A stretch of 64,000 nucleotides of DNA from Edaphobacter aggregans DSM 19364. GTDB taxonomy: Bacteria; Acidobacteriota; Terriglobia; Terriglobales; Acidobacteriaceae. A model generated the notes under the pieces. That model saw only the letters and a list, made by a program, of their open reading frames with translations. It did not search any database and was not told the origin of the DNA. A program made the position numbers and the translations under genes. Shown here piece by piece: positions 56,742-64,000 of the stretch. The stretch lies in the NCBI RefSeq assembly GCF_000745965.1, contig NZ_JQKI01000012.1:124001-188000 (forward strand). The letters are read 5' to 3'. The first letter of the stretch is position 1, and each line of letters starts with the position of its first letter.

Positions 56742-56846
56742 CCCCAAGGGAACGAAGCTCACCTTCACGATGTTGAGGCTGCAGCGCCTCAACGGAGACT
56801 GCCAATGAGAGTGCGGAGTCACACGGAGTCGAAAGGAGAAATAGAA

Positions 56847-57638
56847 GTGACGACACAGACCGAAGCAACAAATCAGTGGACGACTTCGAAGGACACGAGA
56901 ATTGGTCTCTTCATACCGTGCTACATCGACATGATGTTTCCAGAAGTTGGGATAGCTACTCTACAGCTCTTAGAGCGATTTGGGTTGAATGTAGGTTACC
57001 CACTCGATCAGACTTGCTGCGGCCAACCCATGTCCAACAGTGGAGATGAAGTCAATGCTGCTCCCGCCGAACAGCTCTTCGTAGAGAACTTCAAGGGATA
57101 CGATGGCATTATCGGGCCAGCTGGGAGCTGCGTCAAACAGGTCCGCTGCCACTTTGACACTATCGAACAGACCGCAGATGTTGAGCACGTTCGTCAACAT
57201 ACGTATGAGTTAGTCGAATTCCTCCACGATATCTTGCAAGTCGATTCCTTCCCCTGGGCTGAATTTCAGCACTCTGTAGCGATTCACAATAGTTGTAGCT
57301 CTGTTCGCGGACTCGGTATCGCGAAGCCGTCCGAGATCATGTGTGTTCCCTTCGATAAGACAGCAAATTTGCTTTCGAAGGTGAAGGGCCTGGTGCTTGT
57401 ACCTGTAGACCGGCCGGACGACTGCTGCGGTTTCGGGGGAACCTTCTGCGTTACGGACGAAGCCGTCTCCGCCCGGATGGGACTCGAGAAGGCTCACGAT
57501 CAACTTCGCCATGGGGCCGAATACGTAGTCTCGCCCGACATGTCGTGTTTGATGCACCAAGGAGGAATCGCGCGACGCGCCGGGCTGGATCTGAAATATA
57601 TCCATGTCGCGCAGGTATTAAACGGCGGCCCATTCTAA
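56847..57638 (+). CDS. lutA: LutA-like (Fe-S)-binding oxidoreductase subunit
   Basis: GTG 56847 with AGGAG 8 bp upstream is preferred over ATG 56733, which lies in the duplicated block. 263 residues. Two CCG domains: LDQTCCGQPMSNSG and PDDCCGFGGTFCVTDE, with GSCVKQVRCHF and HNSCSSVRGLGI between. LutA/YkgE works with LutB and LutC in L-lactate oxidation using iron-sulfur clusters. The next gene, presumably lutB, is only a stub and no lutC is present, so the pathway is incomplete at this locus. Confidence 0.88.
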   Translation: MTTQTEATNQWTTSKDTRIGLFIPCYIDMMFPEVGIATLQLLERFGLNVGYPLDQTCCGQPMSNSGDEVNAAPAEQLFVENFKGYDGIIGPAGSCVKQVRCHFDTIEQTADVEHVRQHTYELVEFLHDILQVDSFPWAEFQHSVAIHNSCSSVRGLGIAKPSEIMCVPFDKTANLLSKVKGLVLVPVDRPDDCCGFGGTFCVTDEAVSARMGLEKAHDQLRHGAEYVVSPDMSCLMHQGGIARRAGLDLKYIHVAQVLNGGPF

Positions 57639-57652
57639 GAGGAGTTTTGAAT

Positions 57653-57724
57653 ATGAGCAATACGAAGCAGGTTAATCCGGCGGCGGCGGCCGAGTTATTA
57701 GGCGATGGATGCGATATTCGTTGA
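57653..57724 (+). pseudogene. 5' stub of the gene after lutA (probably lutB)
   Basis: AGGAG, then ATG 57653 and 23 codons (MSNTKQVNPAAAAELLGD...) to TGA at 57722. It starts 15 bp after lutA, where lutB normally stands, but similarity cannot be judged from so short a piece. The end of the stub already overlaps the 3' end of the integrase fragment on the other strand, placing the junction near 57695. Confidence 0.5.
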
Positions 57725-58094
57725 TCTTGCCGGCAGTGATCTCAGGAAGAACCATGTTTCCAAAGAACGGCACGAGATGGCCATTGGTGCGCGCGTGCTG
57801 TCCACGGGCATAGGTTGCATTCCGCTGTCCCTGCGTCATGATGTCGAATTCCCGCAGGTACACCTTTGCAGCTTCGCGAAACGGCTTGCCACTCTTCAAC
57901 TCACCCTCGCGGAGTTTGCCTCGCAGCTGCAGGTACCAGTCTTCCGCGAACTCCTTCGCTTTCGAGAGGCTGTCTTCTTTGGTGGTTGTGCGCCGGTTCT
58001 TTCCGGCTAGATAGGTTGCGCATTGCCAGCTGGAACTGTTCGGACGCTTGTAGACGTGAACCTTGCCACCGAGGATGGTGTGATGCTCAGACAT
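57672..58094 (-). pseudogene. tyrosine integrase, N-terminal half only
   Basis: Starts at ATG 58094 with AGGAGGT upstream. 140 residues: an Arm-type N-terminal part (GKVHVYKRPNSSSWQCATYLAGKNRR) and a core-binding domain (YLREFDIMTQGQRNATYARGQ, PFFGNMVLPEITAGKINEYRIHRL). The catalytic domain is missing; the frame ends in TRPPPPD read from the lutB stub. It is unlike the 31-kb integrase, so a second mobile element was once here. Confidence 0.8.
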
Positions 58095-58566
58095 GCGTAA
58101 GCACCTCCTGCCTCTCCCAAAAAAAGCGAAAGTGTGGAAGAGTTGTGTAAGGATAATGCTTGTCTTTGAGTCCGGTCAACTACATGTATTTTCAATCAAT
58201 TAGTCAAATGCCAGCTTGTGTCTTAGACGATTTTGAGTCCTCTTTTTGTGGTTTCGCGCGCTATTAGCCACAGTGAAGAACGGAATGCGCTTCGACAATT
58301 ATTACTGTTGGGTTGTGTACTTGAAGTAGAGATTTCCCACCAAAACAGCCACCAACGAAAATGGCCTCTCGCTCGGAGAGGCCCATTTTAGCTTGCAAAT
58401 CTGGATTTCTTCACCTCTTGTTGGTTCCACTTTTGTGTGAGAGCGATTTTTCCCGCGAGTTTTTTCCCTCTGCCATACTTGAGTTGCGCGTGGTGGGTGT
58501 CGGGCGCTTCCATCTGAAGGACAGAATCTCGCTCAGCTATTCGTCCTTATCTAAGGAGAACGGGAT
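58095..58566. other. 472-bp intergenic region with one terminator
   Basis: AT-rich sequence between the integrase fragment and the OmpA-family gene. It holds the hairpin at 58358-58389. No tRNA gene or copy of the tmRNA 3' end was found here. Confidence 0.45.
58358..58389. terminator. bidirectional terminator hairpin
   Basis: AAAATGG-CCTCTC, loop GCTC, GAGAGG-C-CCATTTT: a 13-bp stem with one bulged C and A/T-rich arms, so it could end transcripts from either side. Confidence 0.7.
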
Positions 58567-60171
58567 ATGAACGGCAAGGGAAAGATGTTGTTCGCCATTG
58601 GTTTGGGCGGATGGTTGATGTCGGCCTTGGGTGCACCGCTTCAAGCCCAGGAACCTAACCCAGTTTCGCAGACGACTACACAAAACAATGAGATTACTAA
58701 GCAGGAGAACGGCATCTATCTTTACCGCGTGAAGGTGGTCCAGCGAGACCTGGATGCGGTGAATTATCTTCACCGCAGCGACTCGACGAAGATTGCCTTT
58801 AAGGGCACGACACTGCTTCCCGCAGCCAAGGGTGAGGCAAAGATAACGAGTGAGCGGGGCGGAATTGTGATCGAGGCGCGGTTCGAGGGACTGACTCCGG
58901 CGAACGGGTTCGGAAAGGAGTACCTGACCTACGTGCTGTGGACGATTACTCCGGACGGGAGGCCAAGCAATCTTGGCGAGGTACTGCCAGCGGGAACGAA
59001 GAGCAATATTACGGTGACGACTGGTTTGCAGTCATTTGGGCTGGTTGTGACAGCGGAGCCGTATTACTCAGTGACGCAGCCGAGTGACTTGGTGGTGCTG
59101 CAGAACCAGATTATTCAGGACAAGACGACCGGCGTGTTGGAGAAGGTGAACGCGCACTATCTGCTGCTTCCGCGCGGCACCTACGCAGAGTCGGAAGGGT
59201 CGAAGACGGTGGCCAATCCGATCACGCGGGACGAGAAGTCTCCGCTGGAGTTCTACGAGGCGAACAACGCGGTTCGGATTGCGAAGGAAGCGGGTGCGGA
59301 GAAGTATGCTCCCGACATCTTTGCCGAGGCGATGCGGGACCTGAAGAACGCCTCCTATATCGACTCGAGTAAGAAACCCGACCGGAAGTTTGAGATTACG
59401 TTTGCTCGGCAGGCAGTGCAGCGTGCGGAAGATGCGCGGTTGGTGACGCTGCGGAAGCAGGCGGCTGAGCGAGAGATGAATGCCCAGCTTGCAAAGCAGA
59501 AGGCCGAGGCGGAGGCCGCGCAGGCCCAGATGGAGGCTGAACGGGCCGCCGCGGCAAAGGCACAGGCTGACGCTGAACGTGCCAGAGCAGAAGCAGAACG
59601 GGCAAAGGCTGAGGCGGAGGCTGAGGCTGCGCGTACTCGTGCTGAGGCGGCGAGCAAGGCTGCCCAGAGCGCTGCGGACGCACGCGAGAAGCTGCTTAGC
59701 CAGTTAAACAGTGTGCTGGCGACCCGCGAGAGCGCGCGAGGGCTGATCGTGAATATGTCAGACGTCTTGTTCGATTCGGGAAAGTACACGTTGAAGCCTG
59801 GCACGCAGGTTAGCTTGGCGAAGGTATCGGGCATTCTGCAGTCGTACCCGGGCTTGAAGCTCCAAGTGGAGGGTTATACGGACAGCACGGGAACGTCGGA
59901 GTTCAATCAGAAGCTCTCGGAGAACCGGGCCGGCGCAGTCCGGGATTTCCTAGTGTCAATGGGTGTTGCTCAGGAAAATATTCTGGCGACCGGGTATGGC
60001 CAGAATCATCCGGTGGCCGACAACAATACCGTCGCAGGGCGCACGCAGAATCGCCGGGTACAATTGGTGGTTTCGGGCGATGCGATCGGGGTGGAGAAGA
60101 ATGTGCCGGCAGCTGATGGCGCTGCTTCTCCGGCACTTACCGGAACTTCTACAGCGGATTCAACTCTGTAG
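58567..60171 (+). CDS. OmpA-family protein with long coiled coil
   Basis: 534 residues. Signal peptide (MLFAIGLGGWLMSALGAPLQAQ). A globular part (about 40-250) of unknown fold, then an Ala/Glu/Arg/Lys-rich coiled coil (about 295-385), and an OmpA/MotB peptidoglycan-binding domain: DVLFDSGKYTLKPGTQ, LQVEGYTDSTGTSEFNQKLSENRAGAV, GYGQNHPVADNNT...RRVQLV. It probably tethers the envelope to peptidoglycan. AAGGAG upstream of the ATG supports the start. Third-position codon use favours G, unlike the C-rich left half. Confidence 0.9.
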   Translation: MNGKGKMLFAIGLGGWLMSALGAPLQAQEPNPVSQTTTQNNEITKQENGIYLYRVKVVQRDLDAVNYLHRSDSTKIAFKGTTLLPAAKGEAKITSERGGIVIEARFEGLTPANGFGKEYLTYVLWTITPDGRPSNLGEVLPAGTKSNITVTTGLQSFGLVVTAEPYYSVTQPSDLVVLQNQIIQDKTTGVLEKVNAHYLLLPRGTYAESEGSKTVANPITRDEKSPLEFYEANNAVRIAKEAGAEKYAPDIFAEAMRDLKNASYIDSSKKPDRKFEITFARQAVQRAEDARLVTLRKQAAEREMNAQLAKQKAEAEAAQAQMEAERAAAAKAQADAERARAEAERAKAEAEAEAARTRAEAASKAAQSAADAREKLLSQLNSVLATRESARGLIVNMSDVLFDSGKYTLKPGTQVSLAKVSGILQSYPGLKLQVEGYTDSTGTSEFNQKLSENRAGAVRDFLVSMGVAQENILATGYGQNHPVADNNTVAGRTQNRRVQLVVSGDAIGVEKNVPAADGAASPALTGTSTADSTL

Positions 60172-60194
60172 ACGAAGGTAACTTTCTGCAGTGT

Positions 60195-60221
60195 GGGATG
60201 GCTTTGGCCATCCCTCGTTTT
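60195..60221 (+). terminator. terminator after the OmpA-family gene
   Basis: GGGATGG-CTTTGG-CCATCCC followed by TCGTTTTG, 24 bp after the stop codon. A second hairpin follows at 60242. Confidence 0.75.
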
Positions 60222-60241
60222 GTGGATGGATTGGACGCGCA

Positions 60242-60274
60242 AAGGGCCGCTTTGTGCGGCCCTTGTTCTTTTGT
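60242..60274. terminator. second hairpin between convergent genes
   Basis: AAGGGCCGC-TTTGT-GCGGCCCTT, a perfect 9-bp stem followed by GTTCTTTTG. It is 10 bp beyond the 3' end of the minus-strand gene and may serve both directions. Confidence 0.75.
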
Positions 60275-60283
60275 GCTCCGAAT

Positions 60284-60808
60284 CTAGCGTGACAAGGGAA
60301 AGGACTTGAGGTGCTTGCCGTCGTAGTAGTACTGCGTCGCGGTGGAGATGATTTGCTCGGAGACGAAGGAGTCGTGGGAGATGGAGGCGATGGTGCCGTC
60401 GATGCCGCGCCAACGGCCGCGCGGGAGCTTCCAAACGACGGCAATCGCGTTCACGGCGGCTGGCGGGATGATTACTGAGGTTTCGGTCCTGTTTTTCTTG
60501 TCGAGGGTGAGCAGGAGGGTCTGCTCCTCGACACGCTCGCCGTCGCGACGAATGAGGGCGATGATGTAGGAGGACTGGGCCTTTGGGTAGAAGTTGCCGG
60601 AGGCGATGCCGGGGCACTGGCCGGCGTGGTTGGCCTTCCAGACGGGGAGGTCTCTGACGGTGAGGTCCTGGGGCTGGAGGATCTTCCAGTTGTCCTGCTC
60701 GATGGTGTTGCGAAGGTAGTCGGGCATGGCGGAGAGGCAGACGGAGCTCTGGGAGACAGCAGCAGCAGGCGCGAAGGTGAGGATTGCCGCGAGGAGGAGG
60801 CGTCTCAT
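60284..60808 (-). CDS. hypothetical exported protein
   Basis: 174 residues with a signal peptide (MRRLLLAAILTFAPAAAVSQ). Two cysteines (VCLSAMP and GQCPGIA) could form a disulfide. No family recognised. Convergent with the OmpA-family gene; no functional clue from position. Confidence 0.65.
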   Translation of the reverse strand: MRRLLLAAILTFAPAAAVSQSSVCLSAMPDYLRNTIEQDNWKILQPQDLTVRDLPVWKANHAGQCPGIASGNFYPKAQSSYIIALIRRDGERVEEQTLLLTLDKKNRTETSVIIPPAAVNAIAVVWKLPRGRWRGIDGTIASISHDSFVSEQIISTATQYYYDGKHLKSFPLSR

Positions 60809-60938
60809 ACGCGTAAGTGTGAGGGATTTTGCGCCGTTTTGGGATACCTCGTTTGGGGGAGGCGAAGGGCATCCTAATCCAGCCAGAAAAAACCCTGGTT
60901 TATACCAGACGATGAAGGAACTCCGAACTGACGTTGAC

Positions 60939-61325
60939 CTATTGGTCTAAACCTGCCCGTTCTCGAAGAGCTTCATAGAGCCGGACAGGATCAAGCAGCA
61001 CGTTCTTCATACCCAGCCTGATCTTTTCAGATTCCAGCGCTTGCCTGCTCAGGGACGAGTTCGCTGAATTGGCATCCATGATCGCATTCATAATCTCTGC
61101 CATCAGATCGGGAGAGTTCGCGAACTGCTCCTTTGTATTGTTTGCCGCCTGTTGAACCAACGTCTCCGACTCAAGCAGCTTTCCCTTGATGACATTGTTG
61201 ACGTATACCAGCCGGTCTCCCTCGGTTGTATCCGCTCCAAACAGATCATTGACCTTAGCGATGATCTCCTGGAGCAACGCTTTTTCCTTCTCTTGAACCG
61301 CGCCGGATCCAGCCTCAGCTAGGGC
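60939..61325 (-). pseudogene. hsdR: HsdR C-terminal remnant (type I restriction subunit)
   Basis: The frame carries the conserved HsdR end: KVNDLFGADTTEGDRLVYVNN, VIKGKLLESETLVQQAANNTKEQFANSPDL and LLDPVRLYEALRERA. Roughly 125 of about 1000 residues remain, and no start codon with a ribosome-binding site precedes them. Directly upstream is the start of hsdM in another frame, so the middle of an hsdM-(hsdS)-hsdR operon has been deleted. Confidence 0.85.
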
Positions 61326-61408
61326 AGAATCACCTTCCCGTACTCGTGAGGCTTGTACTTGCCGCGCAATACGTCCGCGACTGACCAGAGGAACGAAGAT
61401 AGATTCAC
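61319..61408 (-). pseudogene. hsdM: HsdM N-terminal remnant fused to hsdR debris
   Basis: From GTG 61408 it encodes 29 residues, SSFLWSVADVLRGKYKPH then EYGKVILP, which is the conserved N-terminus of type I methyltransferase HsdM, followed by TAG at 61319-61321. In the full protein FTVLRRLD would follow. The hsdR-derived sequence begins within a few bases of this stop. Confidence 0.8.
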
Positions 61409-61420
61409 TTTCCTTTGCCG

Positions 61421-61893
61421 CTACTTGGCCCCGTTAGGAGCACAAAAATATTTCGGAGGCTCCATTCTACAAAGGATGATGCTCCGAGCAAGAAACAGCA
61501 TGTCCTGGAAGTCACGATCGCTATCACGCTTCAGCTTGCAGAGAGCGATGTCGTAAGGATCCATCACTTGAAGATGCAGGTTCTCGAAGAGGCCTTCGTA
61601 GATCGGCACAAGACGCTCTTCGTACTCATATGGCACTTGGGCAATCCCCACGAAGTCGAGGTAGACACAATGCTTTCGGGCAAGGGGAGTCCCTTCCCTC
61701 CCGCCTCTATCAGGCGGTTCCGCGAAGCTATCGGCGCCACGTCGATCACGTCGAGATCAACCGTCGTTCTGTCTGAACCGTAGTGTTGCGTGACAGCAAA
61801 GCCACCGATGCAAGGAATCTTTGTCGACTCTCCGGCGATCGGATCGAGTTCCTTGAGAAAAGACAGCCAAGGTTCAGGCAGTGTAGTGGGCAA
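61421..61893 (-). pseudogene. DUF6036-type nucleotidyltransferase, frameshifted
   Basis: Begins near TTG 61893, overlapping the XRE gene end. Part one: PWLSFLKELDPIAGESTKIPCIGGFAV with YGSDRTTVDLDVIDV, a nucleotidyltransferase-like core. Part two, in another frame: HCVYLDFVGIAQVPYEYEERL and DPYDIALCKLKRDSDRDFQDML. One missing G in the run near 61692 joins them (EAGGKG-TPLARKH). Such proteins pair with XRE-type antitoxins in abortive-infection-like modules; the upstream gene is an XRE protein. Inactive unless the shift is an assembly error. Confidence 0.75.
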
Positions 61894-62551
61894 GATCCAC
61901 CTCTGATAGACGAGTATCCAGATTCCAGTGAGCTGCGAGCCTCGAACGCACCGAGCGAACATGCTTCTTCCGGGACGCCGGCCACGATTCTTGGCACAAC
62001 GTGTCTTCTTTGACGAGGCGCGCGTCTTCGAGCTCCCGCAGAACTGGTTCCAAGCTCTGTACAACATCCTCGCGGTGGAGGCGACGAGCCATGTTGGCAG
62101 CCAGTGAAACGACGAAGCCAAGACGGTTCTGACGATTCCTCAACTTCACTTCTCTAAGTAGCCAAGCCCAATCAAGATGCGGATATTGGAGAACGAGCCA
62201 AGGCAGCCCCTCCGTCGTTCGCACATCCAGATCGGGACGATCCAGTGCGTCGAACAGGATCTCGGCTGGGTTACGGGGCCGGCCAGCGAGATGAGCGAAA
62301 CCGGGATAGCCTAAAGCGCCCAACTCCGCTGCGAGCTCTTCCTCGCTGTGCTTTTCTACAGAATCCAGAGGGAGTGCCGTGGCGTCGACGCCGAAGAGAT
62401 CCACTACTCGCCGCGCCACCTCGGGGCTGACATTGCGCTTACCCGTCTCCATGTGGGAGAGCATCGGCTACGAGAGGCCAAAAAGCTTCGCGGCTCTGAG
62501 TTGAGAGACACCATGACGTTTTCGAGCTGCTTCGAGCGCCTGGCCGGTCAT
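61874..62551 (-). pseudogene. XRE-family regulator with an in-frame stop in its HTH
   Basis: ATG 62551 opens TGQALEAARKRHGVSQLRAAKLFGLS, then TAG at 62470-62468, then PMLSHMETGKRNVSPEVARRVVDLFG. The expected residue at the stop is glutamine (CAG to TAG), inside the recognition region. The remaining 198 codons are open to 61874. The C-terminal part resembles an antitoxin-like helical domain. Reinitiation at ATG 62464 would lack half the HTH. It overlaps the nucleotidyltransferase gene, supporting an old operon. Confidence 0.8.
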
Positions 62552-62746
62552 AGATCACCTCCCGAATAAATATTACATTAACTGTAATAGAATATCCCGC
62601 CGCCACATCGCTCAGCGGGCTAGGACACATCGCCTACTTCCTGAAGAACCGCAGGTCGGTGAGTTCCAAGGGCGTCATTTGTGAACCTGAATCTGGTGGG
62701 TAGCTGATTTCTCATCACGTTCCGACCGGGCCACATTACCATTGGG
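62552..62746. other. short intergenic region upstream of the XRE remnant
   Basis: Contains AATATTACATTAACTGTAATAGAATATT around 62568-62596: TATTACA..TGTAATA arms form an inverted repeat that could be the XRE autoregulatory operator. Nothing else seen. Confidence 0.45.
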
Positions 62747-63284
62747 ATGTTCGCTTTGCGGAAAACGGGAATGAGTAGACAATCGGCTTCTCAATTAGGG
62801 CACCATAACGTCATCGTTCAGGCTGAGGGAGACAACATCCGTGTCTCCCTCGGATTGCCCCATCTCAAACTGATTCCCGTCGACGCTTGTGTCCGTCATT
62901 TCAATCGAAGAGGCTGTGCTTCTTCATCGTGCCCTAGCCGAAGGACATCCCGACGCTTACCTGGTCGAATTCGCAAGATCACTCAACACGCATGGAGTTA
63001 CGCTGGCCTCCCTCGACCGCTTCGACGAGGCACTTCCTGTAATCATCGAAGCCGTCGATATCCGACGTTCTCTTGCTGAACGTAACCCAACGGCATTTAT
63101 GTTGGATTTTGCGACGTCAATCAGTAACCAATCAGGTATTCATAACGGCTTGAGGCAACACGATCAGGCTCTAACCTCGATCGCCGAAGCTGTTCTTGCT
63201 TATCGCCACCTTCTTCACGATCGTACGCTCAATGTCAACCACAAACTTGGCTTCGCGTTGCGGAAACAAGCAAAACAGCATTGA
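62747..63284 (+). pseudogene. TPR-type effector protein remnant with internal deletion
   Basis: Frame one (62747) gives HHNVIVQAEGDNIRVSLGLP and HLKLIPV, an N-terminal beta motif seen ahead of TPR/STAND proteins. A second frame from about 62889 gives tetratricopeptide units: EEAVLLHRALAEGHPDAYLV, SLNTHGVTLASLDRFDEALPVI, IEAVDIRRSLAERNPTAFML, SNQSGIHNGLRQHDQALTSI. The ATPase or effector part expected between them is missing and the frames do not join. It ends at 63284 without further repeats. Confidence 0.55.
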
Positions 63285-63600
63285 CTCGTCTGCACATCGC
63301 TTATGAGCGAGTTGCGAAGAACCTGAGAGATGAAGCCGGTCATAGGGATCCGCAGATTTCTGTTGGAGAAGGTTAAGTCATTAGTGAGGCGGATCTTTTC
63401 ATCAATCACTCCTAGCTTGAGCTTCAGAGTCGAGATCTCAGACCGCAATTCTAGAAGGCCTTCGTTTCGCCAGCTATCGGTAGTTCTCGAACTTGCATCC
63501 TGCGGGGGAAATTTCGCCAAGTTCTTGAGATCTGGGATGGTGTTTTCGAGATCGTTGATCGTTGAATCCAGATTCTCACCGTCGGTTTGCCCCGTCTCAA
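63215..63600 (-). CDS. possible remnant of a coiled-coil protein
   Basis: An open minus-strand frame with heptad-like sequence (NLDSTINDLENTIPDLKNLA, LELRSEISTLKLKLGVIDEK). It overlaps the TPR remnant by 70 bases and has no convincing start codon. No family recognised. It may be a gene fragment or chance. Confidence 0.25.
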
Positions 63601-63626
63601 CTCTTCCTACGGACTCAAGTAAGTAT

Positions 63627-63688
63627 CCTCCGGCAAAGCCGGAGGCTTTACGATTGCTGGCCCCTCAAAGGGGCCTGATCGCAATCGT
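63627..63688. repeat. pair of adjacent perfect hairpins
   Basis: CCTCCGGC-AAA-GCCGGAGG (63627-63645), then ACGATTGC-T-GGCCCC-TCAAA-GGGGCC-TGATC-GCAATCGT (63650-63688). Such paired structures mark IS200/IS605-type ends or structured RNAs, but no transposase gene is visible in the remaining 310 bp. Confidence 0.55.
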
Positions 63689-63773
63689 GAAAAGCCAAAA
63701 CCATGCCCCGTCCACTATCTCTTCGAGACTTCAAGTTCAGACACCGCGCTTCCCTGCCTTCCGGCGGCCTGCA

Positions 63774-64000
63774 TCAAACCGTGCATACTCCCGGAACTGT
63801 CAAACTTCTACAACGGACCAAATCACCATCAAATCGGTGGCAATGCTGCCGAACCCTCAACTCGATTATGGCTTCTTGGATAAGATCTTCCTTTGTGTAG
63901 CGCCAGTCTCCGGTCGCGCACCGCGTTACTACCGGTGCGAAATGCGTCGTCCCATGTTCCAGAGGTACACGTTCAACAGTGTTCACCGTGCACGTGTCCT
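63774..64000 (-). CDS. open frame entering from the right edge, unidentified
   Basis: About 75 codons are open to the window edge (HFAPVVTRCATGDWRYTKEDLI and following) before a stop at 63774. The last 25 residues look random. It could be the end of a gene mostly outside the window. No family recognised. Confidence 0.2.
   Translation of the reverse strand, partial: DTCTVNTVERVPLEHGTTHFAPVVTRCATGDWRYTKEDLIQEAIIELRVRQHCHRFDGDLVRCRSLTVPGVCTV

Larger units (their letters stand above)
55891..56747 (-). mobile_element. IS21-family element remnant
   Basis: It interrupts the duplicated block exactly: the left flank ends AGAAGAACG and the right flank resumes GAACGAAGCTCACC, which looks like a 5-bp target duplication GAACG. 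The right end carries two CTCTATGGCCGG(T/A)TTTG repeats (56695, 56719), typical of multi-site IS21 ends. The left end and istB are missing, so it cannot move by itself. Confidence 0.8.

Noticed and set aside
54240..64000. Right-hand attachment site (copy of the tmRNA 3' end)
   Set aside because: Looked for GGTTCGACTCCCGCC and CCGCCTCCACCA in the non-coding parts of the right half; no copy found, so no att pair is claimed.

Overview
The window looks like a chromosome segment from an Acidobacteriota, most likely class Terriglobia (Terriglobus/Granulicella/Edaphobacter-like). Pointers are an Oar-type TonB receptor with a carboxypeptidase-regulatory-like N-terminus, strongly C/G-ending codons in the left half, a Y_Y_Y/beta-propeller sensor kinase and a PEP-CTERM cohesin protein. 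The taxon is an inference from gene types; no marker gene was compared.

Left half, about 1-30.6 kb, reads as vertically inherited chromosome. It opens with a plant/algal polysaccharide locus: the end of an alginate-lyase-family protein, a GH88/105 unsaturated glucuronyl hydrolase, a ROK regulator divergent from a GH2 enzyme, and a large TonB-dependent receptor behind two palindromic operator-like sites. Then come a two-gene M16 peptidase operon (active plus inactive), an HdeD-like membrane protein, an OFA-type MFS carrier, cytochrome P460, a LytS/LytTR pair, a MetE-C-like methyltransferase, a MExxH M6-like/tachylectin-propeller protein, a dockerin-bearing secreted protein next to a cohesin protein with a PEP-CTERM tail, GlmU, a frameshifted HD-GYP regulator, an M17 N-domain protein, PhhB, a PCYC-motif protein and an EamA transporter. 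A dispersed GTGCCCCAT repeat is scattered between these genes and was not seen to the right.

At 30.76-31.11 kb lies ssrA (tmRNA, encoded tag AEPQFALAA). A tyrosine integrase begins 114 bp after its CCA end, the classic arrangement of an island inserted at the tmRNA 3' end. The island carries thiC with a truncated thiO fused to kinase debris, then a leftward catabolic cluster: Tat-exported bicupin, OprB porin, benzoylformate decarboxylase-like ThDP enzyme, D-2-hydroxyacid dehydrogenase, cis-CaaD-like tautomerase and a second outer-membrane protein. Three of its promoter regions share a 16-bp imperfect inverted repeat. Divergently follow a hybrid propeller sensor kinase, a NarL-type regulator and DoxX, then a TolB/FlgO-type regulator and an MdtP-YtcA-MdtN-MdtO-like efflux operon.

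From about 54.5 kb the island decays: a clipped SDR, a collapsed duplicate of the sensor-doxX segment, a truncated IS21 istA, an intact lutA followed by a lutB stub, and half an integrase. An OmpA-family gene and a small secreted protein (58.5-60.8 kb) are intact. The window ends in a defence graveyard: hsdM' joined to hsdR', a frameshifted nucleotidyltransferase, an XRE gene with a nonsense codon, a TPR effector remnant and paired hairpins. No right-hand att copy of the tmRNA end was found, so the island boundary on that side is unknown.
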